Below are positions 46,985 to 56,351 of a DNA stretch of 64,000 bases, piece by piece (the stretch's first letter is position 1; every line of letters starts with the position of its first letter). The position numbers and the translations under genes are program-made. Origin of the DNA: Phyto melanocephala (taxonomy: Eukaryota; Arthropoda; Insecta; Diptera; Rhinophoridae); contig OW799237.1 of NCBI GenBank assembly GCA_941918925.1, forward strand, positions 11,265,201 through 11,329,200, written 5' to 3'. Below the pieces are notes generated by a model, which worked only from the letters and a program-made list of their open reading frames with translations, was not told the DNA's origin and made no database searches.

Positions 46985-47830
46985 AACAGAACTGGAGCAT
47001 GATGAGTTTTCCATAAAAAATATGCAAACCAGATTCAGTATAATGAAATATCTGGCAGGGATATTTATATATTTACTGACAGCAAGGCGGCTATTAGGTC
47101 CCTTGAGAGTGTGTACAACACATCGAAAATTGCCCAGGAATGCCGGGTGTCTCTTGAGGAGATAGCGAGACATTCGACGGTTACCCTTGTGTGGGTTCCA
47201 GGACATGGGGATATTGATGATAATAATAGAGCTGATGCACTTGCAAAAGCCGGTACTACCTTAGATTCGGTTGAATCCAGTTGTGCTTTGGGTATTCCCT
47301 TATCGAAGGGTAAACAGCTAATCTCGCATCGATTATATTTGGATGCCAAGGAAAGATGGGTGAGAGAACCCACTTGTTTGGAAACCAGAAAGATCTGGCC
47401 TGACATGGATGTGCATAGGACGCAATATGCAGTGAGTATGCCCCGAATCCACCTTAGGAACCTCATAGCGGTCATTACCGGACACTGGCCTATAGGTACA
47501 CATGCGAAAAGGCTGAATGTCCCTTACAACGACTTCTGCAGAAGTTGCGATAACGAGGAAGAGGAGGAGACGACTGAACATCTTCTCTGCAATTGTCCTG
47601 CATTCGGGGACCTGAGACGCCAGAGTCTGGGTCAACGAATACTTGTAAGTAAAACTTGTCTTTCCGCAGTTCCGTGAACAGGACAGGATGGCTGAGGAAC
47701 GACGGCCGAGGACATAGACAAACGGGCGATGGTGCCTATGGTATCACAACGGGACCCTTGGAGGACCCAAGTGAGCTATGCCTTCGGGCGACTGCCGGAT
47801 CTAACCTAAGCTAACCTAATATGCAAACCT
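46985..47830 (+). pseudogene. Non-LTR retrotransposon ORF2 3' end (RNase H) and 3' UTR
   Basis: The best preserved LINE relic. The open frame runs through IYIFTDSKAAIRSLES (from about 47,063), TLVWVPGHGDIDDNNRAD and ALAKAG: the RNase H catalytic strand and the WVPGHG loop. The ORF2 tail follows, with IAVITGHWPIGTHAKRL and the zinc-binding CRSCDN...EHLLCNC. This frame stops at 47,677. A frameshift leads into NRTGWLRNDGR (from about 47,683), the hydrophobic C-terminal signature. The 3' part carries GGACCCTTGGAGGACCCAAG and ends in CTAACCTAAGCTAACCTAA. It is 5'-truncated, as is usual for LINE insertions. RNase H plus CCHC places it among I/LOA/R1-like elements. Confidence 0.85.
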
Positions 47831-48354
47831 AGCATCTCTACCTGTAATCAGAAAACAGTTAATCAATTTTAACGCCAATCTATTGGTTCGGTTCTTACAA
47901 CTAAACTTTTTCTTTTGTGGTTGTAAAATTTCAATTGCAAGAATAACAATTTCATAGTGCTGACTACATATTTATATTTCGAAATGAAATTTTGTGCATA
48001 CAGTCGTAAAATTCTACTATAACAACTAAACAGTGCGATTGGCAACAATTGCGGTACTCTCAACAAGTAATCATTCAGACTCATGGTAAAGAATAATTTC
48101 AACTCAATAGAGAATACACTATCAGTTACCCTTCCTTCCGTAAAAGACCCAACAGTTTAGATGTTGATGTTACTAGCCATGCACTCATTCTGTATTCAAC
48201 TATTCGCTATGAGCATGCGACAACTTTCACTCCACACATGCGTTCCAGCGGGATTTGAGTCTCCCTAGCCTCTTTATTTGCAAGGTGTGGCATTCTCATA
48301 TGTCCCAAATTTAATAAAAATTCATACCATGTGCCAACGCCTTGCAAACGAATT
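47831..48354. other. Noncoding, nothing recognised
   Basis: AT-rich DNA between the retrotransposon tail and the next repeat. The 77-codon minus frame at 47869-48102 has no motif. Confidence 0.6.
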
Positions 48355-48405
48355 CTGTGTGTATGTTGCAATCAATTTTCCAAAGGCCCCTGATGTCCTA
48401 CGCAG
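48355..48405 (+). repeat. Fragment of the TTGAAATCAACTTTTTGAAG dispersed repeat, copy 3
   Basis: TGTGTGTATGTTGCAATCAATTTTCCAAAGGCCCC corresponds to the middle of copies at 11,085 and 30,257. It is cut off just before the Helitron at 48,424. Confidence 0.5.
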
Positions 48406-48423
48406 TTAAATATAAAATGAAAA

Positions 48424-49296
48424 TCTATATATATAAAAATGAATCCCTCTTGCCCTTGGTCACGGCATCACGCGTGAATGGCTGGACCGATGTCACTAAT
48501 TCTTTTTTTTGTTGTTTTTGTTATTATTAGGAGAAGGTTCTTATGTAAGAAAATAATAATAATAATGTGTCACTGGCAGTAATATTCACGCAGTTGAGAT
48601 TAAAACAAAGAAACGTAGGGAACATGCTCTTTGCAAATATATCGGTCGGAGTTGGTCTGTGGTCGGAGTTGTAATAACAAAATACCTACATAATTCATTT
48701 ACCATTTCTTAGTGTACTTTTCACATTGGTTTCTGCAGGATAATTTGTACTGTGTGTTTTTTTTTCTGAAGTGTTTGTTCAACAAGGTTAGTCAAATTAA
48801 TATAGTGTTGAAAGCTCTTGAGAGATCATTTTGATACATTTACAAAGGAATAGGTACTATAGTTTTTTTTTATTTTCAGTTGAATTCTTGTTTCTAAAAA
48901 TGCCGGAAATTAGACGTACAAACTTAAGTCGACTTTAAACGGTTACAATTTCCCGTGCGGCTAGCATTTGCAATGTCGATAAATAAATCACAAGGGCAGT
49001 CGCTAAGTGTTTGTGGCATTAATTTTGAAAATTCATGTTTTTCACATGGCCAGTTATATGTCGCCCGTTTCCGTGTCGGAAAACCAACAACACTATTAAT
49101 ATACGCGCCAGAAAATAAAACTAAGAATGTTGTCTATCATGAAGCATTAGAATAATAAACACTTTGTTTTTGGAATAATTTTGATTTATTAATATACCAA
49201 CAGCAATACTTAATAAATAAATTAACTTAATTCAGATAAAAAGGTAAAAGATATTTCTTGATTATAGGGCGGTACGAAGTTCACCGCGTCAGCTAG
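48424..49296 (+). mobile_element. Helitron with both ends and a helicase remnant
   Basis: Starts TCTATATATATAAAAATGAA, preceded by A (48,423). It carries CACGCGTGAATGGCTGGACC, a word I associate with insect Helitron 5' regions. It ends with a hairpin (GCGGT...ACCGC, 49,269-49,287) followed by GTCAGCTAG, with T outside at 49,297. Insertion between A and T, a TC start and a CTAG end after a hairpin are all Helitron hallmarks. At 873 bp it is a strongly deleted copy that keeps only the end of the helicase gene. Confidence 0.85.
48934..49155 (+). pseudogene. C-terminal end of Helitron Rep/helicase (PIF1-like)
   Basis: From FKRLQFPVRLAFAMSINKSQ at 48,934 the frame continues through GQSLSVCGINFE, HGQLYVARFRVGKPTTLLIYAP and ENKTKNVVYHEALE to TAA at 49,155. 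This is the last portion of the SF1B (PIF1/RRM3-like) helicase of Helitrons: the GQS segment is helicase motif V/VI territory and LYVA-SRVGKP is its usual ending. The rest of the helicase and the HUH replication initiator are missing, so it cannot act by itself. The surviving 73 codons are uninterrupted, pointing to a fairly recent insertion. Confidence 0.9.
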
Positions 49297-50904
49297 TATA
49301 AAATATATTTTGGAATAATTTGCTAGTAAAAATCAACAAAATCTGTTTTTTATCGTACGGAGAGATAAGCCAGCAACTTGAAATAACTTTGTTCTTATTT
49401 ATTTTTTTTTTTCACACAAATGGGAAAGGGATAATATATTTTGGAATGATTTTTGGGATTTTATTGTATGTATTGATTGTAAAATCAATTAAACGTTTCT
49501 GAAGGCCTCAAAGTGCTACGCAACCGTGGAAAGTTGCATGTACTTAATAAAAATTAACACGATCTGCCAATAAGTGACAAAAATCCATGTATGCCCCTAT
49601 TTTTTAGCCAAATGTTTTTTTAGGCACTAAAAAACGTTTAAGTTTGAGGAAAGTTTTTGCAATGTCTGAATTGTATAGGAATTGTTTTCCTATTTAATTT
49701 AGTTCTAATTATACAAAATTTTTATGGTTTCCTTCTTCAGCCTTTAAGAAATCAAATTAGTAGTGGAAAGGAAAACACTTCAAGTTTTCTATGCCTTGAG
49801 ACGTTTGAGCTAGATGATAATTAATCAGTCTGTTAGTAATTCAGCCAGTCATTCACTCAGTTTTGAGTTAAAGCCAAAAGATTATAAATATTAATCTCTT
49901 TTGCTTGTTATCAAATGTTCAAACCACACATTAAGAATTTTTTAACAACCTAAACCAACAACAGGAGTTATTCCCTTAATGAAAATAAAGTTTTATAAAC
50001 CATTCAAAGATCATAATTAAAATTCCTAAAAAGGATTTTAATTTCAAAACATACCTTCGTGATGTCCTTCGACACTAATAAACATTATTTGAATAACAAA
50101 ATAAACACAGTGACTTGGTAGCTTTTTTGCATAAATGAAAATCATTAATCAATTAATTATGGCTTAAGAAAAGAGTGAGACGCGAAAAACTGTTTAAAAA
50201 CTTTTCCTAAAAATTCTTAAAATAATAATAAACTGCAAGAAAGTGTTTACTGTTTGCTGTTAAATACATGATGACTAAACTCTCTAGAGCTTTAAGCTTA
50301 AAATTTAAACAAGGTAAAGTTTTTGTGTTTCTTGCTCTCATACACTAAGTAACGGTGGTAATTTAAGTCATAATGTTTCAAGTTTCATGGTAAAAATGTT
50401 ACTAAACTCTATTTAATTATTGATAATTATTTGTGCTTGACTTTTGTTTTTGCTTCTTGACTTAATTTTTGTAATTTTATTTTTGTTGTATAATTGTTAT
50501 TATTTCAGTTTCTACTTAGTTTGTATTTTCTTAGTTTTTCGTTTAGTCCTAAAACCTTTTTTTTTAGAAAAAAAAATGTTCTACCTGATATTAAAACTGT
50601 TGCTGTTGTGCAAGTTGTTATTAAATCACATTAAGACAAACCCAAAATTATTTTAAGGGTCTTTGAGTTTTAGAGTTTCTGTTAACATATCCAGAGCAAA
50701 AATAATATATTTTAAATTCAGTTGTCTTTCCTGGCACGTTTGTGACATTAAAATAGTCACTTGTGATATTCGAAGTAAAGGGTGTGTAAGTTTGAGGTAT
50801 CATTTTAATTATAATAAAAAAGTGTTTTTTTTAAGATATTAGATATATTTTTATTTTAATTTATTACAGATACGTTCCGTTTAAAGATTAAAAATTATGT
50901 TGGT
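49297..50904. other. Noncoding, nothing recognised
   Basis: AT-rich DNA. Short frames at 49320-49502 and 50444-50656 are hydrophobic by T-richness and are not considered genes. Confidence 0.6.
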
Positions 50905-51335
50905 CAAGTGACCCCTTCGGCAGGCTTCCACTATTTTATCAAAATTCTCAATTAAATTTTTCAATAAACTGTTGTCAGTGATTGATATCTGCTCGATAAT
51001 GTAACTTTTAAGCTCTTAAATTATTGTGAGATTATTGCTGTACACTTTCAATATCAAAAAGCGCACAAAGTATAATGTAAAGGTGTCAAATCGTGGTAGT
51101 CAACTCATTTGTCTCTTACGAGAATTTTTCTCTCAAAAAATCCAATGTATGATATATGGCAAGTGGAACTCTCCTGTTGAATCCATATTTTTTCTTCGTA
51201 TAAATGATCAATTCTCCGCCCCAAAAACCTTGGGACCATCTTCCTGTAGCAATTTCCATTGACCATTAATACTTTTAATTTGAACACCATTTATTAAGTC
51301 GACATAGTGGCAGCCAAAATTTTGCCATTCAAAAT
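50905..51335 (-). pseudogene. Tc3-like (DUF4817-type) relic E, C-terminal half
   Basis: Minus-strand frame 51105-51290 reads VLMVNGNCYRKMV, then FLGRRIDHLYEEKIWIQQES followed by STCHIS. That corresponds to VTVNGxRYRxMI and the QQDGATCHT motif, with the catalytic aspartate region mutated. It continues as FFERKILVRDK and, after a stop, YHDLTPLHYTLCAFF (family CDLTPLDYFLWG). The C-terminal ELKSYIIEQISITDNSLLKN then ends as CRRGHLT near 50,910. The N-terminal half is absent. Confidence 0.7.
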
Positions 51336-51575
51336 AAAAACTAGGAAATCGGTAACCTTTTCACTTCTTGTAGATCAAATAATGTAGGCAATGGAAAGGT
51401 GAAACTTATAATATATAAAGAAAAATATAATTTTTTTAACTTTTTATACTATATTATAAATAATTGGCATTCTGGCTCAAATTTATTGATTCTATTATTT
51501 AATTTTCAAAAAACATTTTCTATATTACACTGAATTGTAATTATTTAAAGAATATTTTAAAATGCCGATGTTATA

Positions 51576-52822
51576 AGGGGTGTCTCGAAATGCTTTTTTA
51601 CATTTTAAAATGTCTCCCAAATCTAGTTTTTTTCAAACAAAAAATACATTTTATTGGCGTTATGGAGAAAAATTTCATAACTTTATTATGCAAAAAACCA
51701 AAGTTTCAAATTTTATTTTCTTTGCTTTGCATTAAACGTTGGACACACGTTTTACCGAAGTGTTTGATAGTTTTTTTTCCAAATAAATCAAAATTTTTTT
51801 ACATTTGCAGAAGCTTTGAACTTTGTTCTTAGGTACTGCTTAATTATAGCCAAATAGCGTTCAATTGGCCTTAGCTCTCGACAATTAGGTGGATTCATAT
51901 TTTTCGGCACAAAATTTATTTTGTTGGCCTCATACCACTCAAGGACGTCTTTGCTGTAGTGGCAGCTTATCCAGTCGGGCCAAAACAGTGGAGGTATATT
52001 GTGGCTTCTATCTAATGGCAATTCAGCCTTTTTCAGGCACTCATTAATATAAAATTGGCTGTTCATTGTACGATTCACAATGATTACCTTTGAAGTTTTA
52101 ACACATGTACATATTGCTTGCCATATCATATATTTTTTTGAGAATTTTTAAATCTTTTTATACTTAAATTTATCGGAAACATCAGCTCTTTTATTAGAAA
52201 CAGAAAAACCCTGACCAGGAAGCTCTGAATAGTCAGCCTTACAAAAGGTTTCATCGTCCATTCAAATACATCCATTAAAATTATTTAATTTGTGACGTAG
52301 CAACTGTCTTGCTCTTATTCTTGCCGTTTTTGTTCCTTTTTCGTTTCAGTTTGTAGCTTTCTTGACTTTGAATGTTCTTAAGTTTTCTTTTTTCTTTATT
52401 CGTTCAACAAGCGACTTCGAAATATTTAGTTTTCGTGCGATATCGCTAATGGAAATGTTTGGATTTTGCTTCCAAAGTGCCTTCACCTTTTTAACGATTT
52501 GAGGATTCCTAAAACCAAGACAAGTCTCTTTTGAATTTAAAAATAACGTTACGGGCAGTCTGTCTGGACAGTTTTGCCTGTCGTGCAACTTCAGCGTAAG
52601 ATAGTAGTTTTTTTTTTCATTATAAATATCCACAATATTTTTTCTCACTTTTTCTCTATTTGACGACATTTTAAATACGGATTAAATTATTTTAATAAAC
52701 TTATTAACAAAGTATTGTTGACACTTATAACTATCACAGAGTGAAACAAAAAAATTAATTAAATAATAATTTTTTGCGTAGTGCTCTGTAAAAAATGTAA
52801 AAAAGCATTTCGAGACACCCCT
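51576..52822. mobile_element. Tc1/mariner-superfamily element with perfect 31-bp inverted repeats
   Basis: The terminal inverted repeats at 51576-51606 and 52792-52822 are identical over 31 bp, starting AGGGGTGTCTCGAAATGC. TA lies directly outside at 51574-51575 and 52823-52824, the target duplication of this superfamily. The 1,247-bp length is typical for a complete member. It encodes one minus-strand transposase (separate entry) with a few inactivating changes. Perfect ends but a broken gene suggest relatively recent insertion, possibly mobilised by a relative. Confidence 0.95.
51788..52669 (-). pseudogene. Tc1/mariner transposase, DD37E-like spacing, interrupted
   Basis: ATG at 52669; reading continues in one frame to 51,788 (294 codons) except for in-frame stops TGA at 52346-52348, TGA at 52262-52264 and TAA at 52148-52150. 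Near codons 22-52 the helix-turn-helix text (SYAEVARQAKLSRQTARNV) lies in another frame, so two compensating frameshifts are present. Second helix-turn-helix: ISISDIARKLNISKSLVERI. Catalytic core: MDDETFCK with the first aspartate, PPLFWPDWISCHYSK with the second, and NPPNCRELRPIERY with the glutamate. There are 37 residues between the second D and that E. FWPD replaces the usual QDNAP context of Tc1. It is collinear with the transposase at 5,952-6,854. Confidence 0.9.
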
Positions 52823-53129
52823 TATTTAGTCAAAACTTAAGATATTATTCCCACAAATTCAGTTCACGTGACAATACAATATTACAATGAAAGAAGTGGT
52901 CAGTGTCATGCTCACTCAAACAATTATGGCGCAAATTCTATTAACAAAAATTTTTAAATTAAAGAAACAAAATATTTAATAAAGAAATTTATAACAATTC
53001 AATATTCTACTATATGTTGGCTGTCACTCAAGTAAGTCAACTTAATGGATTATACTTGTATCTAGAATTGAAAAAAAAAAAAATTATAGCAATTAATTGA
53101 AATAAAAAAGTAGAAAATAACTACGCAGT
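52823..53129. other. Noncoding spacer
   Basis: AT-rich DNA between two transposon relics, with nothing else recognised. Confidence 0.6.
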
Positions 53130-53460
53130 AATGTTGTATAAGTAGAAAGTCACCATAGAACTTAAACATTTTATAACTTTTACGTTTAAATAGTTTTTAT
53201 TTTTTAAATTACAAAATCGAATTTTTTTTACACTAAAATAGAAAAAAGTGCCGCTGACATAACTTAAGTGTTTAGCGTCGCAACGATAAGATCGTTTTAA
53301 TACATTTTCCAAAACATCTTTTACAATTTTTGGCTGTAGCTCTCGAATTGCTGTAATCATGCTGGCTTGAGTTCAAGGACTTTCTCGGGACTGTTTATAA
53401 TAATAGGCTGATAATGTAGTGCGGGTCAATTAATTTTCGAATTTTCGGCAATTATTTTAT
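53130..53460 (-). pseudogene. Tc3-like (DUF4817-type) relic G, C-terminal end with terminal repeat
   Basis: The minus-strand frame 53121-53360 starts ITAIRELQPKIVKDVLENVL, the C-terminal helix of this transposase family (usual form VIADIRP.LLEKVLEN). Upstream is PEKVLELKPA in another frame, and loose matches to the NWPPR region lie near 53,440. The left border TAAGTAGAAAGTCACCAT... is alignable over about 80 bp with the end of relic D at 45,659, so it probably marks the transposon terminus. Confidence 0.65.
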
Positions 53461-53925
53461 TAAATTAAAAATTTATTTATTTTTAGACCTGAGTCATAAG
53501 CCAATTCTTGACTGCACAAAATGCCTATTGTGGTAGGTGGTGCATTTGAAGCAGTTACTTACTACTACATCTCAATTGTAAAGATTTTTTTGAACAGGTA
53601 TAAAGCTTTGCAATGATATAAAACAAAGATAAGTTTTTTAAATTGAACTGAAACTTACTTTATTTGAAAAACAACGTGCTGGCATTATAATTTAAATATG
53701 ACTGCTAACATATGACCGTCATGGCTGAGTCTTATCCTGAGGTCCTGTTTTTGTGAATTTTTCCAAATATTTCTGTCTGAATTTTGTGATCATTTTATAC
53801 CTTTTTTATTTTAAAACAAACCCTCATTAAGTATATTGACAGCATAACCATTTTTCTAAAGTCAACAAAGATGGTATTTTTGTTTTCATATATCAAATCA
53901 ATTGATATTTAGATGAATTTATTAA
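53461..53925. other. Noncoding, nothing recognised
   Basis: Should contain the 3' flank of the RPL8 retrocopy. A polyadenylation signal (AATAAA on the minus strand) lies at 53,918-53,923, directly after the stop. No poly(A) tract or target duplication is visible. Confidence 0.5.
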
Positions 53926-53930
53926 AAAAT

Positions 53931-54686
53931 CTATTTAACCTTGGAATCACCTTTGCCACCACGGATTCTATCAGTACGACGGGCAGCAATAAAACCAACC
54001 TTACGACCAGCAGACGTTCCACGCTTAACAGTAGAGGCCTTACCAATATGTTGATGATTACCACCACCGTGAGGATGTTCAACTGGGTTCATAGCTACAC
54101 CACGAACCTTAGGCCAGCTATTTCGCCTGACCTTGTAATTATGGTAGGCACGACCAGCCTTCAATATAGGCTTATCAATACGACCACCACTGGAAACTAT
54201 ACCAACTATAGCACGATTGGCAGAAAGAACAACTTTTTAAGCACCAGAAGGTAACTTAACACGGCTCTTTTTAGTAACGGGATTGTGAGCAATAACGGTG
54301 GCGTAATTACCAGATGTACGAGCCAAACGGCCACGATCGCCGCTTTTCTCTTCCAAATTGCAAATTATAGTACCTTCTGGCATTTGAGATACTGGCATCA
54401 CATTATCAATTTGTAGAGTAGCTTTGCGGTCGCAGTAAACAAACTGGCCCGTGTGCACACCCTCAGGGGCAATAAAAAGTTCCTTACGGATTTTATAGCG
54501 GTAAGAATCGCGAAAGTGGACAACAGCTAAGGGAGAACCATGACCGGGATCATGGACGCCGCGAATGTAGCCATTACGTTCAGCAAAATCCAAGGATCTC
54601 AATTTAGCAGCGGTTTTGCGATGATGTACATGGGCTTTGAATACAGACCCAGCGCCTTTAGGTTGTGCACAAATAACACGGCCCAT
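53931..54686 (-). pseudogene. RpL8: Processed pseudogene of ribosomal protein L8 (uL2)
   Basis: An intronless 252-codon minus-strand copy of the large-subunit protein uL2, from [20 protein letters not shown] to a TAG at 53931-53933. Conserved landmarks: [49 protein letters not shown] and [20 protein letters not shown], the histidine-rich loop near the peptidyl transferase centre. Three features mark it as dead. An in-frame TAA (54237-54239) stands where a lysine codon is expected after KLPSGA. Five residues (the VKDII region between YIRGV and HDPG) are deleted. Basic residues near the N-terminus are replaced (C6, P9). Fly RPL8 is about 256 residues. The 5' flank starts with a pyrimidine run and AGCTAGC, resembling a transcribed TOP-type leader. 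The minus-strand neighbour upstream is transposase relic H. Confidence 0.9.
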
Positions 54687-54734
54687 TCTTTAACTTTAGT
54701 TTTTCGAAAGCTAGCTAAAAAAAAGAATTGCCAA

Positions 54735-55147
54735 AAATATGGCCAATGTTGTCCTCCACGTGGTCAATCGTTTTCGACTAATCCACGTAGAATAACGACT
54801 TCACTTATCCCCAAGTCATGGGTTCAAAACGTGAAATTATGCGGTTACCAAATGTTTCCTGCAATAATTTAGTTGTGGCACAGACTGTGTGACATGTTGC
54901 GCCATCTTTTTAAAACTACAGCTTCTGCACATCATGGTTGTTTAATTGTTGGACAAAAGAAATAGTAATCATGGCTCCATAACGGTTAATATAGACTGTA
55001 ACATTATAAATAGAGGGCTCGATCGAGTTTTTTGTGCTTTTGGTATAGAGACTCCAATAAAAATTTACACGTTTGAATGCCGTTATTTTTCCCCAGCATC
55101 CGTTTTACAGAAGTACATACCACTACTACCACTAGCCCATAACCCTA
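54735..55147 (-). pseudogene. Tc3-like (DUF4817-type) relic H, catalytic/C-terminal part
   Basis: Minus-strand reading: GLWASGSSGMYF (family GLWASGIIGPYF) at about 55,112-55,147; NVTVYINRYGAMITISFVQQ near 54,985; KDGATCHTVCATTKLL (second catalytic motif, aspartate present) near 54,880-54,910; QETFGNRIISRFEPMTW; then DHVEDNI near 54,745. The sequence breaks off exactly where the RPL8 leader begins, so the retrocopy probably landed in this element. Upstream it continues, across an inserted MITE, into the part at 55,738-56,110. Confidence 0.75.
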
Positions 55148-55737
55148 CGTTGCCACAAGCAAGTATTTACTTGCAAGTAGTGTATACGTATTACTAACGA
55201 AAATCAGGAGAAATGCTAAAAAAACACAAAAATTTTTTGAGTGGCTACACAGCACAGTGCAAGTTCATTTTTAAAATGTCGTCAACAAATAAACTTCAAA
55301 CAAATTTAAAACAAATGGCGCTGCTTCAATTGGTAATTAAGTGTTGTCAATAGCCACTATTGAACGTTACCTTTAGACATGTAACTTTTTAATATAATTT
55401 TTTTTATTAAATATTGATATTTATATTAAAACTTACATTTTAAATGAATATTTATATTTTTTTCTTAATATTCTTCATATACATATATACATATTTATTA
55501 AAAAAATTAGCTGAATTATTTACCACAATTGTATGATATATTAGTGAGTTAACATAAAACTCATTATTAGACAACACTGGTTTTCAGCTTGTCACTTTAC
55601 TTGCCGTAACTGTAAAAATTTTACTTGCTTAAAAATTTCTTCGCAAGCTGAGTCGCAGGTTGCCAAAGTGTGGTTGTGTTAGTAAAAAAGTGTTAGTGTA
55701 TATGTTTTTTTTTCACTTGCACTTGCGTGTGGCAACG
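55148..55737. mobile_element. MITE inserted in transposase relic H
   Basis: The ends CGTTGCCACAAGCAAGTA (55148-55165) and, reversed, CGTTGCCACACGCAAGTG (55720-55737) match at 16 of 18 positions. ACTTGC / GCAAGT words recur just inside both ends, as subterminal repeats often do. The 590-bp element splits the transposase: ...LTVWCVL lies on one side and GLWASG on the other, which are adjacent in the family. Flanks suggest a diverged duplication of about 6-8 bp around GGTTTA. Superfamily undetermined. Confidence 0.75.
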
Positions 55738-56110
55738 GTAGGTAAAACACACCAAACAGTCAGTTTTTGTGGATGTAATGGTATCTCAACATACACTTCA
55801 GGGTTATCAATCCTCCAAATATGGCAGTTTTATTTATTGACATATCCATTTAAACAAAACTGAGCTTCATCACTTGAAAAATTGTTGAGCGTACAATGGA
55901 CGCACCACGCAATACGTGTTTCGAGTAGAACCATGATTTTCAGAATAAATTTGCACTATTTGGAAGCGTTGTTTAGGCGTCAGTGAAATTTTGTATGAAA
56001 TTATTTCTTAATGGCTTTTTAAATGAAAAGATTGAAAGTTCTCAGCAAAAATCCTATAGATGGCGTTATACGTTGACTTAGACTTTTAGCAATCTGACAG
56101 GTGTCGCGAG
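55738..56110 (-). pseudogene. Tc3-like (DUF4817-type) relic H, N-terminal part, internally deleted
   Basis: On the minus strand LTPKQRFQIVQIYSENHGST (first helix-turn-helix; about 55,925-55,990) runs to RNTYCVVRPL. It then jumps directly to SDEAQFCLNGYV (first catalytic aspartate, codon at 55,868-55,870), with some 100 residues missing. NCHIWRIDNPEVYVEIPLHP, QKLTVWCVL and the MITE border follow. One in-frame stop lies after GYVNK. The upstream limit, near 56,110, adjoins the Helitron fragment. Confidence 0.75.
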
Positions 56111-56121
56111 GCTAATCACCA

Positions 56122-56351
56122 GAATTATTACGGTCCATTGTACGTTACATGTTCGCGTGTTGGGAAACCGTCTTCGATGTTTGTTTTTGCGCCGAAAAAC
56201 AAATCTAAAAATATTGTTCAACAAATCGCTCTTTTCTGATTCCATTTAAATAAATCACATTGAAAATTTAAATACTTGTGTTGTATTTTTACTCTAAAGT
56301 TTGTCTGAAGGCTTAAAATTGGGGCGAGGCGAAGTTCGCCGGGTCCGCTAG
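56122..56351 (+). mobile_element. Helitron 3' end with helicase remnant
   Basis: Plus-strand frame LYVTCSRVGKPSSMFVFAP, KNKSKNIVQQIALF, then stop (about 56,148-56,240) is the very end of the Helitron helicase. Its characteristic SRVGKP is intact, unlike FRVGKP in the copy at 48,934. About 90 bp later comes a perfect hairpin GGCGAA-G-TTCGCC (56328-56340), GGGTCCG and the terminal CTAG (56348-56351), with T outside. The 5' end was not found; the fragment begins against the transposase relic. Confidence 0.8.

Noticed and set aside
47065..47635. Long minus-strand frames opposite the LINE ORF.
   Set aside because: Shadows of the RNase H coding strand; only the plus strand carries the motifs.
47650..47682. 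GTAAGT followed about 30 nt later by TTTCCGCAG inside the LINE relic, resembling a mini-intron.
   Set aside because: Too short for a fly intron, and removing it does not join the two reading frames correctly. A simple frameshift explains the break.
47800..47822. CCTAA repeats as possible telomere DNA.
   Set aside because: Only two or three units directly after a LINE 3' UTR, so it is read as the retrotransposon tail.
53913..54254. Plus-strand frames opposite the RPL8 copy (also 54540-54872).
   Set aside because: Antisense shadows of the well-matched minus-strand RPL8 pseudogene.
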